From contig JAVTVJ010000349.1 in NCBI GenBank assembly GCA_034509425.1, positions 1,178,001 through 1,242,000 on the forward strand: a stretch of DNA of 64,000 nt. The letters are read 5' to 3'. Each line of letters begins with the position of its first letter. The first letter of the stretch is position 1. The position numbers and the translations under genes are program-made. This DNA comes from Eopsaltria australis (taxonomy: Eukaryota; Chordata; Aves; Passeriformes; Petroicidae). The notes under the pieces were generated by a model, which saw only the letters and a list, made by a program, of their open reading frames with translations, was not told the DNA's origin and searched no databases. Of this stretch, positions 1 to 10,892 are shown piece after piece.

Positions 1-1094
1 AAAATAATGCACAGAAAAATATTTTAGCTGCCAGAAAGTTATGTATCAGGTTTAAAGTTGTAGACTAAGTTCTTTGTATGGTCATTTGGAAATTGATTCT
101 GTGTATTTGACAATATGACAAATGGTAGTCTGCACTTACTTAGAAGGAGGTTATTGACTAAATTTGACTGGATTGCTCTATATTAAATGGTTAAAGTTAT
201 TGAATCTTCTTTCATCTGTTTAACAACCTATTTAAGTTAATATATGCTTGCTAACATAATTATCTTCACATATAAAACTTTACATATATAGAACCCTTGA
301 TAGTTTATTTGAGGATTGCTTCTTAAAGAATTTCAGCATTGTGATAAAAAAGTTGATTATTAATACGCCTCCACCATCATTCTTCATATTCCTGCAGTTA
401 AAGATCTGTTGTGATTAGTTTTCATATATGGTATGATGGTAATTTTAAGAAAAAACACATGTATGGCTAACTATTTATATCAATTTAAAATATGTCTCAA
501 ATGAGAATTTTGTTCCTATAATAGGTATTTAATGAATGATAAGGTAGCACTGTTTTAAAGTACAGTTAAGAAGTGGGTTTTATACAATATCTAGCTGTTG
601 CAAACCTGAGTGACAGAGATTCAGTACATGCAGCAGAGGAAGTGCCACATTTGATAACAGTAGGTAAACTGTCTCTGGGTAATTTGGAAATTTTTGATTG
701 TAGAATATAATTCATATTAATGCTTATAAGCAGTGTTTATTTACCGAACTGTGCATTTGCAACAGTTGTTTAAGTTGTGTTTCTGAAGAGTAGTTTTATA
801 ATCTTGCTGGGCTGAACTGTTACCTGACATGGACCAGGGCCACACATAATTTTTTTGTGGAAGCTACATCAATTCAGTTCAATTCTGAATTGTACCAAAA
901 CAGAAGTGCACAAGACAAAGAGAATAATTACAAAACTAAAATAGACAGCTACATTCTTGTCAGCTCCTCCTTAGACTCTCATGACTATATTGTTTCCATT
1001 GATTATGGAAAGCCACTACATGGATTATAGATGACACCTAGATAAGGCTTGATATTAGATGAGGTTTAGATGTCTTGATATTAGCTGAGGCTCT
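1..1094. other. AT-rich non-coding DNA, nothing recognised
   Basis: No open frame of note, no repeat family I recognise and no structured RNA. The sequence is AT-rich with short T and A runs, typical of avian intergenic or intronic DNA. Confidence 0.6.
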
Positions 1095-2292
1095 TCCTCC
1101 TTAAGAAAACTGGTTTGCTTTCATGACAAAGTAACCCTCCTAGCTGATCAAGGGAAACCAGTTAATGTGATCTTCTTGGATTTCAGCAAAGCTTTCTGTC
1201 TCTCACAGGATCCTTCCGGGAAAAATGTCCAGCACACAGCTGGATAAACACATCCTGTGATGGGTGAGCAACTGGCTCACGAGTCGGGCACAAAGGATGG
1301 TGGTGACTGGGGTGACATCACAAGTCATCACTGACTGGGGTGACCCGTCACTAGTGGAGTTCCACAGGGCCCATCCTCAGCCCAGTTCTCTCCCACATCA
1401 TCATAAATGACTTGGACACAGGATTGGAAGGGATACTGAGTAAGTTTGCTGATGACACAAGACTGGAAGGAGCTGTTGATTCCCTTGAAGTCAGGGAGGC
1501 CTTGCAGAGAAACCACAAAAAATTAGAGGATTGGGCAATCACCAACCATATGGAATTCAACAAGGGGAAGTGCAGCATTCTGCACCTGGCATGGGGCAAC
1601 CCTGTATGTATGGACAGACTGAGGAGTTAGATGCTGGAAAGCAATGCCATGGAAAGGGACCTGTGGGATCCTGGTTAATGACAAGTTGAACATGAGTCAG
1701 CAGTGCCCTGGCAGCCAGGAGGACCAACCCTGTCCTGGGGACATCAGGCCCAGCATCGACAGCTGGGCAAGGGAGGGGATTGTCCAGCTCTGCTCTGCTC
1801 TGCACTGGGGCAGCCTCACCTCGAGTCCTGGGGGGCAATTTTTGGTGCCACAATGTGAGAAAGATATTAAGCTATTAGAGAGAGTCCAGAAGAGACCTAC
1901 AAAGATGGTGAAGGGCCTTGAGTGGAAGCTGTATGAGGAGTGGCTGAGGTCACTTGATCTGTTCAGCCTGAAGCAGACTGAGGGGAGACCTCAGTTGCAA
2001 ATTCCAGTTGCAAATTGCAGCCACAAATTCCAGTGAGGGGAAGAGTGACAGAATCCAAGGGAATGGCCTGAAGTTGTGCCAGGGGAGGTTTGGGTTGGAT
2101 ATTAGAAAAGGTTTCTCACACAGAGAGTGGTTGAGCAATGGAATGGGCTCCCCAGGGAAGTGGTCACAGCACCAGCCTGACGGGGTTCGAGAAGTGTTTG
2201 GACAATGCTCTTGGGCACACAGTGTGACTCTTGGGGATGGAGCTGTGCAGGATCAGGCATTTCACTCAATGATACTTGTGGGTCGCTTCTGA
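1095..2292 (+). mobile_element. CR1 LINE fragment, 3' half, decayed
   Basis: This is the 3' part of a CR1 non-LTR retrotransposon, 5'-truncated as most CR1 copies are. RT motifs are visible in order. VNVIFLDFSKAF lies at 1161-1196 and carries the motif A aspartate. SGVPQG lies at 1353-1370. FADD (the motif C aspartates) lies at 1445-1456 and is followed by KCSILHL. A thumb-like KDIKLLERVQKR begins near 1860. These motifs sit in different frames and are interrupted by stops, so the element is dead. After the coding part, 2040-2290 matches the CR1 3' UTR, ending in the block around gatacttgtgggtcgcttct, close to the usual CR1 3' terminus. No poly(A) tail follows, as expected for CR1. The 5' edge is approximate. 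RT identity is seen in the sequence; the family assignment rests on knowledge of avian CR1. Confidence 0.93.
1412..1630 (+). pseudogene. CR1 reverse transcriptase remnant with FADD motif
   Basis: This 72-codon open piece lies inside the CR1 copy. Residues 12-15 are FADD, the YADD-like catalytic box of LINE RTs. The stretch that follows (AVDSLE..., WAITNHMEFNKGKCSILHL) matches the region after the palm domain in CR1 ORF2. The upstream SGVPQG box is in another frame, so at least one frameshift separates them. A full CR1 ORF2 is around 900-1,000 residues, so this is a small relic and not a gene. Confidence 0.85.
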
Positions 2293-5200
2293 CTGCTTAT
2301 TCAGTGATTTTGCATCCTATAAGCCTGTCATTCTTTCTCCAGGGGAAAAGACATAAACTATCTCAGATCTGGAAATCTAAGCTACCATGTCTAAATACAT
2401 ATAGATTAATTAAAATTTTAATTCTATTTAATTTGACTGTCAATAGTGCTGAGCCTTTGCGTGTAATGTTTTTTTATTAAAGTCTTCAACATTATTGCAT
2501 GTATAAGAAATGCATATACACAAATGCAAACTTTTAGAAAATACTGTAGTATGGTTCTCTAAAGATTGAGCAAAATGCTTCCATTCTGTTGTACTGCTTA
2601 GGCTTTTGCTTTTGCACTGAGAGGATATGGACAGGACCATTCCCAGGTGAACTAATTCAGTCCCTTCTTAGGAGATTTTTTTGAAATTTAATTGGGCCCA
2701 AGGTTGGCAAGACATGTTGAATTCCCCCAAGGTATTACAGGCTCAGTCCTCAGATTTTGTGGCATTCTGGTGATCTTTGACGAATGGCTAAAGGACATGT
2801 GCAAGTGAAAATAGAATGGTTGATGTGTCTTGAAAGAATGCATAGCATTCTCTAGATGTATACAAAATAGATTTTATTAGCTCCATACATTTCCTAATGA
2901 GATTAAATACTTGGATATCACTCCACCACAAATGACTGAAAGATGCCTTCTCCTCTTATGCTGTACATTGTGTCTAAATATACATGTATATATATAAGGT
3001 ATGTGCTTCTATAGGAAAGGAACATACTAATTTTAATTCAATATTTTTATAAACTTCTGTTGAAATTATTTTCACTAAGACCCTACTGGAAAATTTTGTT
3101 ACATAAATGACTGCCTTACCAATATATGCTTGCAAAACATAACTATGCCATCAGGACACAGTTAATCCCATCTACCTCTGAGTATTGCAGTGTACTATAA
3201 CTGATGCTACCCTATACTCCACCATCAGTCTTTTAAAATTATTGACTAGCTCTACTGGAAATTGACGTGTAGAACTAAACCGGCTGCAGCAGAGGCTTAA
3301 TTCAGTGACCTGGAAAGTGGCAAATGAGAAATTACGAAATGGAAGCAGTGTATTGCAACATTTACTTTTATTAATACAGTGCATTTGCTCTTCTGCTCAT
3401 GATTTAAATAAGCATATCTTTCATGAACATCTATTAATCCTGAATTTTAAGGTTATTTCTATATAATAGAATGTTCCCTGAGGCTTCCCTTTCCTCCCCT
3501 TCAGTGGTTCTTTCAGTCACATCCTTCAAACACCTAAAAAGGAAGCTCATGAGAACATTCCCTCACCCCGGCATTAATCACAGCAGTATAAAGTGCAGAG
3601 CTATTGATTGCTTATAACTGCGTCTTTTGAACATTCAGAGCCATTGTGTTCACAACATGATTAATGCACTTGCAGATGGCTTTGTCTGTAGTGGTCATAA
3701 ACTCCATTTAATGGCTGAATCAATTTATAGTAAATGAATAATATCCTTTCGGGCTGTTCCAGGGAATAAACTACTTGTCACTTTTTTTTTTTTTCTGGTC
3801 TAAAAACAGCAGTCATAATTCAAGTAAGTACATGTATCAGCTTCCCAAAATGTGGAAAAGTGTCTTGTGTAAATAAAAGGATTCACTTTTAAAGCCATTA
3901 TCTGAAGAGTTTCAGGAAATAAGCTGACATCCAAATAATCATTTCATCTTCTGAAGTGAAATCAATTTTTTTTTCACATGCATACTATTAAAAACTAAAA
4001 GGACATGGCATTCTTTTTTTTGTGTTAGAGGTGGCTGCTTTCAGAATTCTTCCTGATTTTTTTTTTCATTTTTTCTTAATTCATCAGTGGAGTTTCTTGC
4101 TTTTCCCCCAAACAAGCAAGCAAAAATCAATCTCAGCAGGATCTGAAAGAGACTGGTGAAATCCCACACAGAGAATTAACTGACTTGAAAATGAATGAAC
4201 AATTTACTGGGATTCTAAATCTAGGGGCAAACCAAATTAAAATCAGGCTTTCTCAGTTCTCGTGATGAACTTGGAGTTGATCTTTCTAATCTTGATGATT
4301 CTCTGATTCTTTGGATATTCTGTCTCTCTTAGTTCTCTTTTCCCTCTTCATTCCTCCTGAACTCAAAGGGAAACACTTAATTGTGATCTTTAAGGCTTTA
4401 ATTACTATGGCTTGGCTTTTCCTGTTACTTTAGTGCCCAGTAATTGTTTTTGCTGTACCTACCCCAAATAAACAAACCCCCTTAGTGAGACTGTGATCTC
4501 ACCCTCCAACAACCCTGCTGTCCAGTGCAGTTTGGAATAATGCCTTCTGTTCCATGAGTCTCTGCTGCTGATTTTGCTTCATTCAGAGAAGGTTAAATGA
4601 CACAAACCCAGTGTCACAGTGTGGGTTGGAAGGGGAAGTGCGAGCCACAGGATCTTTCCCATAGCAGCCCGAATAGATGGCAACATGAACAGCAATGTCT
4701 GGCAAAATGTACTTACAGATGTAAAACTTGCAACTATTTTGATGGAGAGAGAGCACATCCCATTCCACACTGACTGGTACGAGAATCCTAGAGCAAAAAT
4801 GCTTCATATTTCCTGTCTTGCTGAAGTTCTATGTCAGTAATCAGTGACTATACTGCTTTCAAAACTGCCTTGTGCTCTGGTTTCCAGTATGACAGCACTA
4901 ACAACACAAATAGCTGTGGCTGGTTAAATTAGCAATATTGCAGAGCATATTATTGGCTGTTGCATCATACTGCTGCTCCTCTATTTAAATGACTGAGAGA
5001 CTGAATTTGTTTCCTGTCTTAACATACTTTATACTTATAAAAGGGGAAATATGTTAGGAGATATTTTTCCTGTCTGATTTTCATCACAGGGCTTTAAATA
5101 TCCCAGTATCCCACTATGTTTCTGGCGCTGGAGCTGACAACACATGAATTTTTACAGAATAAATCAGCTGGAATCTGGTGGTTATGCTGGCTAACATGCT

Positions 5201-5477
5201 TTTTGTTTGTTTGCTTTTTATAAATTGGAATTCTGATCTGAAATTCCACTTTTTGAGAACAGGAAGGATTATGTTTGATGTCTTGTTTTTGCCATTGACT
5301 TCATTACATCTAGTAAGACGTTGAAGGAAATACAACTTCTGAAACAACTGTGTGAAGTTAAATTAGTCTGTGTTCAACTATAAAACATACCTCATTGTTG
5401 AATTGTTACTTTCAAGAAACCTTACAGATACATAGAAATGTGCAATGTAGGAAAATTTCAGCTCGGTTGAACTAGTA
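2293..5477. other. AT-rich non-coding DNA with a possible conserved patch
   Basis: No gene or named repeat recognised. Runs of T at about 3782-3795 and 4012-4021 are simple low complexity. The interval 3590-3780 is higher in complexity than its surroundings and carries several ATTA/TAAT homeodomain-type cores, so it could be a conserved non-coding element, but nothing in the sequence proves it. Short open frames at 3172-3384 and 4579-4840 overlap on both strands and look like chance. Confidence 0.5.
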
Positions 5478-6026
5478 ATTATGTGTTTAGCCACAGCCAG
5501 TGCCACACAGCTGCTTGCTCACTACTCCCCTGGGATGGGGGTGAAAATCAGAAGAGTAAAAGTGACAAAACTCATGGGTTGAGATAGAGACAATTTAATA
5601 GGTAAAGTAAAAGCTATGTATGCAAGGAGAGCAAAATAAGGAACTCATTTACTGCTTCCCACAGACAGGCAGGTGCTCAGCAGTCTCCAGGAAAGCAGGG
5701 CTCCAGCACACCAGTGGCGAGTTGGTACAACAAAGAGCACTGCTTCTTCTTCCCCTCAGCTTCACATGCTGAACATGACACCAATTTGTCTGCAGTATCC
5801 CTTGGGTCAGCTGGGATTGGCTGTCCCAGCTGTGTCCCCTCCTGACTGTGCACCCTCATCTTCTTCATCTGTGGGGTGGGGTGAGAAGTAGAAAAAGGCC
5901 TTGGCTCTGTGTGAGCACCGCTCAGCAACAAAGAAAACATCTCTATTATCAGCACTGTCTTCAGCATAAATCCACAGTACAGCCCCTGTGAAGAAAATGA
6001 ATTCTCTCTCAGACAAAACCAGCACA
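5478..6026 (-). mobile_element. ERVL-type LTR, old, reverse strand
   Basis: Read on the minus strand, the unit begins TGTGCTGGTTTTGTCTGAG near 6026, close to the TGTCCTGGTTT...GGGATAGAG start of avian ERVL LTRs. It continues with U3 text typical of that family: the block on GCTGAGCGGTGCTCACACAGAGCCAAGGCC, the CTTCTCACCCCACCCCAC block, and GAGGGGACACAGCTGGGACAGC. A degraded TATA region follows (CAGCATGTGAAGCTG, where consensus copies have a TATATAA-like word). ATTAAA in the minus-strand text near 5592-5597 is a likely polyadenylation signal, followed by CTCAACCCATGAG. The 3' edge near 5478-5482 is fuzzy. I could not find a clear target duplication, which suits an old copy. No gag, pol or env text lies on either side, so it is a solo LTR or an isolated remnant. 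Confidence 0.8.
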
Positions 6027-8007
6027 TTACTGAATGGACTAGAGATGAAAATCTGTTCCTGTTGCACCTCTTAAACCACTTAAACAATGACAGGCTGACT
6101 CAGCAACGCTGTTATAGATTCTGAAGGGGCTGTAAAATGATTATTCAGTGGCATAGTAAGAATATCAGATTAAAACAGTGATATCTCAACAACTATTAAT
6201 GCGCACGTGCATTTATAATTAATATGTCAAAATAACAATTTCTTCTTAAAAGTGAGATGTGAGAGTTGCAAGTAACATTTAATAAACATACTCTAGTCTA
6301 CTTCATGCAAATGGAGAGGTTGAGATAGTAAAGAATGCAATAAAATGTGGATTTTTTAAATTGCACACTAATACATTGTCTACTGCATCTTTTGAAGAGA
6401 AGGTAGTAGCAAAACCTACTAATGTATTTAAAAGAAATAATTATTTGAATATGTTCACAGTTCTTGACTATTTTGCTAGTCTTGCCTGGGAACACGAACC
6501 AAGCAAATGTGAAAATCTGTGTGTGCTCAGCAATGAATGAGCACAGTTCTGTGCATTGGATGTTGGTTATCTGGTCAACAGAATGACACTGGGGTGTGCA
6601 GTTCTGAGTAAAGGTGTTTTCCAACTTGAAAGTACATATTTCTCAGCTAACCAAGATTAACTTCCTGTGTGTAATTCATAATGCCATTCATGCCAACACC
6701 TTTTTATAACAGTTGCTTACTGTGACTGCCCTGTCAGACGTGACATTTTCAACAGCATCTCCCAGTCACAGGAGTAAATTGCTTTTCATGGGCATCTTGG
6801 TTGTCAATGGATTTGGATACCAGTAGCATAAACATTACTGAAATTGAAATATCAAAAACTATCACATTACCAAAATAGAAATACAGAAACCAGTATCACA
6901 AACATTAGGGTAAAGGAAATACAAGCCAGTAATATCACCTTAAGAAGTCATTGGAAATCTGACTTTAGTATACCAGAGATTATTCTAAGCAAAATTATGA
7001 GAGACTATTTGAAAAATTATTAATTATTCTTAATTGACTTCTTGAAATGTTTTCTCATTTCAACTAAGAATAATTTCTGTTTTGCAGCTTGGATGAAAAA
7101 ATTTATGTTAAGTTAATATGATGTCTTGCTCTAATGAATCTCAGTTGAGTCAGATTTCTGTTACTTACCATGTATTTCAGGGACTACAAAAGCAATGTGA
7201 AAATTACTCCTGATAACCTTGGTTACCTTTGAAAATTTGATATTATGAGCAATTATAAAAAGGTGGAAAAGGAAAAGAATGCAAATCAGGTCCTTTATAT
7301 TGCTGGCAGTGATTTTGAACATGAAGCCTACTTTGAGTGTTCTGTATAGTTAAATATGTATTTTACTTTACCATTATGAAGTGTGACATTATTTATATTT
7401 AGTTTTAAATGCCTAAGAACTCTAGTATTTCTGTTTGTAAACCTTTTTATTAGTTCCAGCAACAACCCTGTCATTTTCAAAATGGTGAATTCTTTGAGAA
7501 TATTTGAGTTATTATTTTCACCATCTAACAAAGCACTTGCTTATTTCTTTGAATTTTATGTAAGTATGTAAAAATACATATATGCATGCATTGAAATTCA
7601 GACTATCCATACTGTACCAAAATTGGGATCTAGGTAGGCACCTCCACTTGAAAGAGAAATTCAGGCTCCTATCCTCAGACACTGCCTACTCTGGTAACAC
7701 TTTTAGCTATTCAGTTCCTGCAGTTGGACTAAACATCTAAACTTGCATGTGCTCAGAAATGGGCACCACCTCCCACCTTTAGTCCAATATAGAAACTGAG
7801 TAGGAAGAGACACAGTCTCCACCTAAATCTCCAATCTCTTAAGCATACTCGGACTATATTTAATACATTGATAACAGTAAGTTCAGAAAAAAAAATGAAA
7901 CCTTCTCATTCATGCCATTTCGCAGAACTGCCTTATAATTACAGCATAATCCTGTTTAAATGCTTGTTTTACAGTAAACTCCGAGGTTTTAGGTCTCTCA
8001 GACTGAC
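6027..8007. other. AT-rich non-coding DNA, nothing recognised
   Basis: No coding region and no named repeat, apart from the local duplication listed separately at 6815-6925. Two overlapping short open frames at 7328-7571 lie on opposite strands and have no family features. Confidence 0.5.
6815..6925. repeat. Diverged 70-bp local duplication
   Basis: The stretch around cagtagcataaacattact at 6821-6839 recurs as cagtatcacaaacattaggg at 6891-6910, a shift of exactly 70 bases. Similarity extends some 15 bases further as A-rich text. Roughly three quarters of the 38 aligned bases agree by eye. This fits an old tandem duplication by slippage or unequal exchange. Confidence 0.5.
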
Positions 8008-8631
8008 TTAATGTGGACCTGAGACCACAGAACAAGCACTGTTCAGAAAAAAACCAAGGTGGTGACCCACATGTTGAAGAAAAGATGCTCTTTTGCTGAC
8101 ATTAGTAACGAGATTCTGACTAATGAGTGTGAGAGAATTTGCCACTACCGATTTGCCCTGTCCCTTCTGTAGGACTACCTCAACTATTAATCTGTCACCT
8201 CTTGAATTATTGCAGTTTAAGGTGTAAAACATTAAATGAATTTTGTGTTTCTGTTTACTTTGAAAAGCTGGGTGGTAATCAGTGATGATTTTGGAGCTGA
8301 TGGTCACCTCAGATGTTCTGCAATGAGGGCAGACAGACTGTTGAGAGCAGGAAGCCTTTGCTGCACACACATTAAGGGTGGAAGACATCCATAAGCATTT
8401 GAGGAAGTCTGTTTTCAAATAACAGAGGACGATTCTCAGGAATTTTCTGTTCCACAAGCTGTGGGGTAGGCATAATTCCAAAGAATGACCAAAGGCAAAC
8501 AAAGAGACAAAGCTCAGATTGTGGGGTAAATTTCGGTGAGCTGGAATTCTTTCCCTGTAACGAAGTGTTTCTGAAAGGGAAGTTATCATACAATGAGTTT
8601 CAAATTCACCACCCTGATTAAGAAGAAGCAT
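8008..8631 (-). other. Unexplained 207-codon open frame
   Basis: This is the longest stop-free frame in the window (207 codons from its first ATG, ending at 8008). The translation has no domain I recognise. It is rich in Ser, Leu, Cys and His, with scattered pairs such as CPHC, but there is no regular zinc-finger spacing, no transmembrane helix series and no signal peptide. Local GC is a little higher than in the flanks, which by itself makes long chance frames more likely. No splice context or polyadenylation signal supports a gene. It may be chance, the antisense of a decayed element, or a relic of an unknown element. Confidence 0.2.
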
Positions 8632-10070
8632 CTAGAAAACAGAAGTGGATTTTTTTCTCTTTACTAAACCATCTAAAAATCCTTAAAAAATATTTTTAGT
8701 AATGGAGATCACATATGTAATAAACATGGTAGTTTTATTGAAGAGTTTAAAGGACATTAACTTTAGGTAGTGAGGGATTCTTAATAAGTAGGAAATATTC
8801 TTGAAGTCACACAAAATGCATAAGAATTAACCCTCTTTCCTACACACAGTATTCTATATATATATGTATATATATCTATATATCTATATCTATATATATC
8901 TTTATAATTATATATAAATTCTGTGTTTAATATGTGTATATATTATATGATTTAAATCCATCCTCTTTACCTGAAATGTGATTGAATTGTTCACAAATGC
9001 TTCAGAATATTTTACCTATGTGTTAAAGAGGTGTTTTCAGTATGTATGTTGGCTAACACTAATTTTAAATTTGGAGAAGATATTGTTTCATGTTACTTCT
9101 GGAAGGAACTGTGTGGAACACACAGGTGTTGGAACAAAATAGAGTAAGGGGACAATGTTGGTTGGGGCTACCTTCCTGCACAGTTTTGAGACTTCATTTC
9201 TCTCTTGTCTGTGCTGCCTGTACATAATCAGATCTTGAGACATCTCCTTTCTTTCCTTTAAATTATGAGAAAATTTCATGGTGACACAAGAAGTTTAAGT
9301 GGGAAAACTTCACTGTCATACGCTTTGGGGTTACTTTTTTTGGTCTTTTTAAAAATTCTAATCCCTGGTGTATAAACATATGCAAAACACTTTCTAAATT
9401 GAATAGGAGGAGTCTAGGAGCATACTTAAAACATTCACAGTTATCTAAGCATTTGGGACTGTTTAATCATATTTTATGTATTTTTATACAAAAGCAGTAG
9501 AAAAAAACCCAATCTTTATTTTAATGTGTTTCTAAAATTACCATCTGTATAAGCAAAATATTTTATAATTACTTTATAGTCTACAAAATACTTTTAAAAT
9601 TCATCTATAGTATCTACATGTCAGATTTGCAGAACATACTCCTCATCTCTGCAAATTAAAGGGCTGAGAATATGGACACTTAGAGTTTGATTTAGTTAAA
9701 ATTATCCCCTGCAGCAGAGGGTGGGTATCAGTTCTTCACAGCTGAGAATGATTTTCATAATTGTGCAGCACTCAGCAGCTGCAAAATCCCTGAGGATGCA
9801 TGTTGCTCCTCTTCCAGAGCAGCCTGGGTTTGCCCTGCCTGGCAGAAGCAGTTTGACCCCTCATCTCTCTTTACACCTATCTTGATGTGGGTTTCTGGGG
9901 GTGCTCTGTTGCCTGCAGTCGTTACAGGAACGTTGTAGATGCTACAAGAAATGCATAAGATTTTTTTCCTTACTGATTGACAGATCCATTTAGAACGACT
10001 CAATGAACCTTTAAATAATGTATATTCTCTATGCGCCTCTGCATTGATGGAGATCATTTTCTGACACATT
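8632..10070. other. AT-rich non-coding DNA with a TA-rich simple repeat
   Basis: Apart from the TA-rich tract at 8855-8921 I see no repeat or gene. The last 350 bases (about 9720-10070) are richer in GC and higher in complexity and lead into the CTCF-type motif at 10071. Confidence 0.5.
8855..8921. repeat. Imperfect TA/TCTA simple repeat
   Basis: Alternating tatata with interspersed tcta units, interrupted enough to be an ageing microsatellite. Confidence 0.85.
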
Positions 10071-10082
10071 GCCATCTAGTGG
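10071..10082 (-). promoter_or_regulatory. CTCF core motif match, minus strand
   Basis: The minus strand reads CCACTAGATGGC, which satisfies every position of the CTCF core CCASYAGRKGGC. The flanks extend to TGCCACTAGATGGCA, also in keeping with the wider motif. The site lies in a locally more GC-rich 350-base patch within AT-rich DNA. CTCF marks chromatin loop anchors and insulators. Motif orientation is minus, so a loop would be expected to extend toward lower coordinates. The match is seen; occupancy is inference. Confidence 0.55.
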
Positions 10083-10845
10083 CATTTCTCTCATGAAGCC
10101 TATTACAGGATGAGAAATCCTTACTTCAGGCCGCCTAATCTTTCCTTCAGTAGCCAATAGTGACACACGGTAGATATATTTGAAAGAAAAAAAAAAGAAA
10201 AAAACAGAGAGAAAATAAGAGTCGCATTCTTAATTTTAGCAGACAAAAAAACTAAAACAAAGAAATCAGTTGCCTGCCTAAAGGCTGGCTTTATTTCTAA
10301 GTAAAATATTATTCAGGTTTTCAATTAATTATTAAGGAGAAATTTAAAAGCACTAAAGCTAAAACCTGTATTCATATAAAATTGCACATCTATTTTTCTG
10401 AAAAGAGCCTGAAGATAGGAACCTTTAAATAGGTCTGACATATTACGCTGATCCCTTGGAGTTGTGTTACTTGCTTGTGGGCAAATTTTAAAATATCAGC
10501 TTCTTGGTGATGATGATTCACAGATATGTTTTAAACATGACTAAATAATTGGTTACTGTTATTTCAAAGAGAATGATCATTTTTCCAGGAGTTTTGACTC
10601 ATTTGCTCCAACTAATTTAAAATTACATGAACTGAAAATACAATTGTTAGTCATAGAAAAGAAATTTCACTCATTTTAACAGAAACAATTAGTTCTGATG
10701 AATGTTAATATCAGAAGTGATAAAGCTATTTCATCAGAAATTAATTTAAATCTAATTATAAATGACAGAATCTTTGCACAGGTTTTTTCTTGTGCACATT
10801 TATGCTTATTTTATGTGCTCAAGTGCACATATCCCCCTAAGCTCA

Positions 10846-10892
<47 letters not shown>

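Noticed and set aside
1345..1360. CACTAGTGG, reminiscent of a CTCF core
   Set aside because: Key positions do not match the consensus, and it is part of the CR1 SGVPQG coding region.
5677..6087. 136-codon minus-strand frame
   Set aside because: It coincides with the reverse ERVL-type LTR. The frame is chance within U3 and R, not a protein gene.
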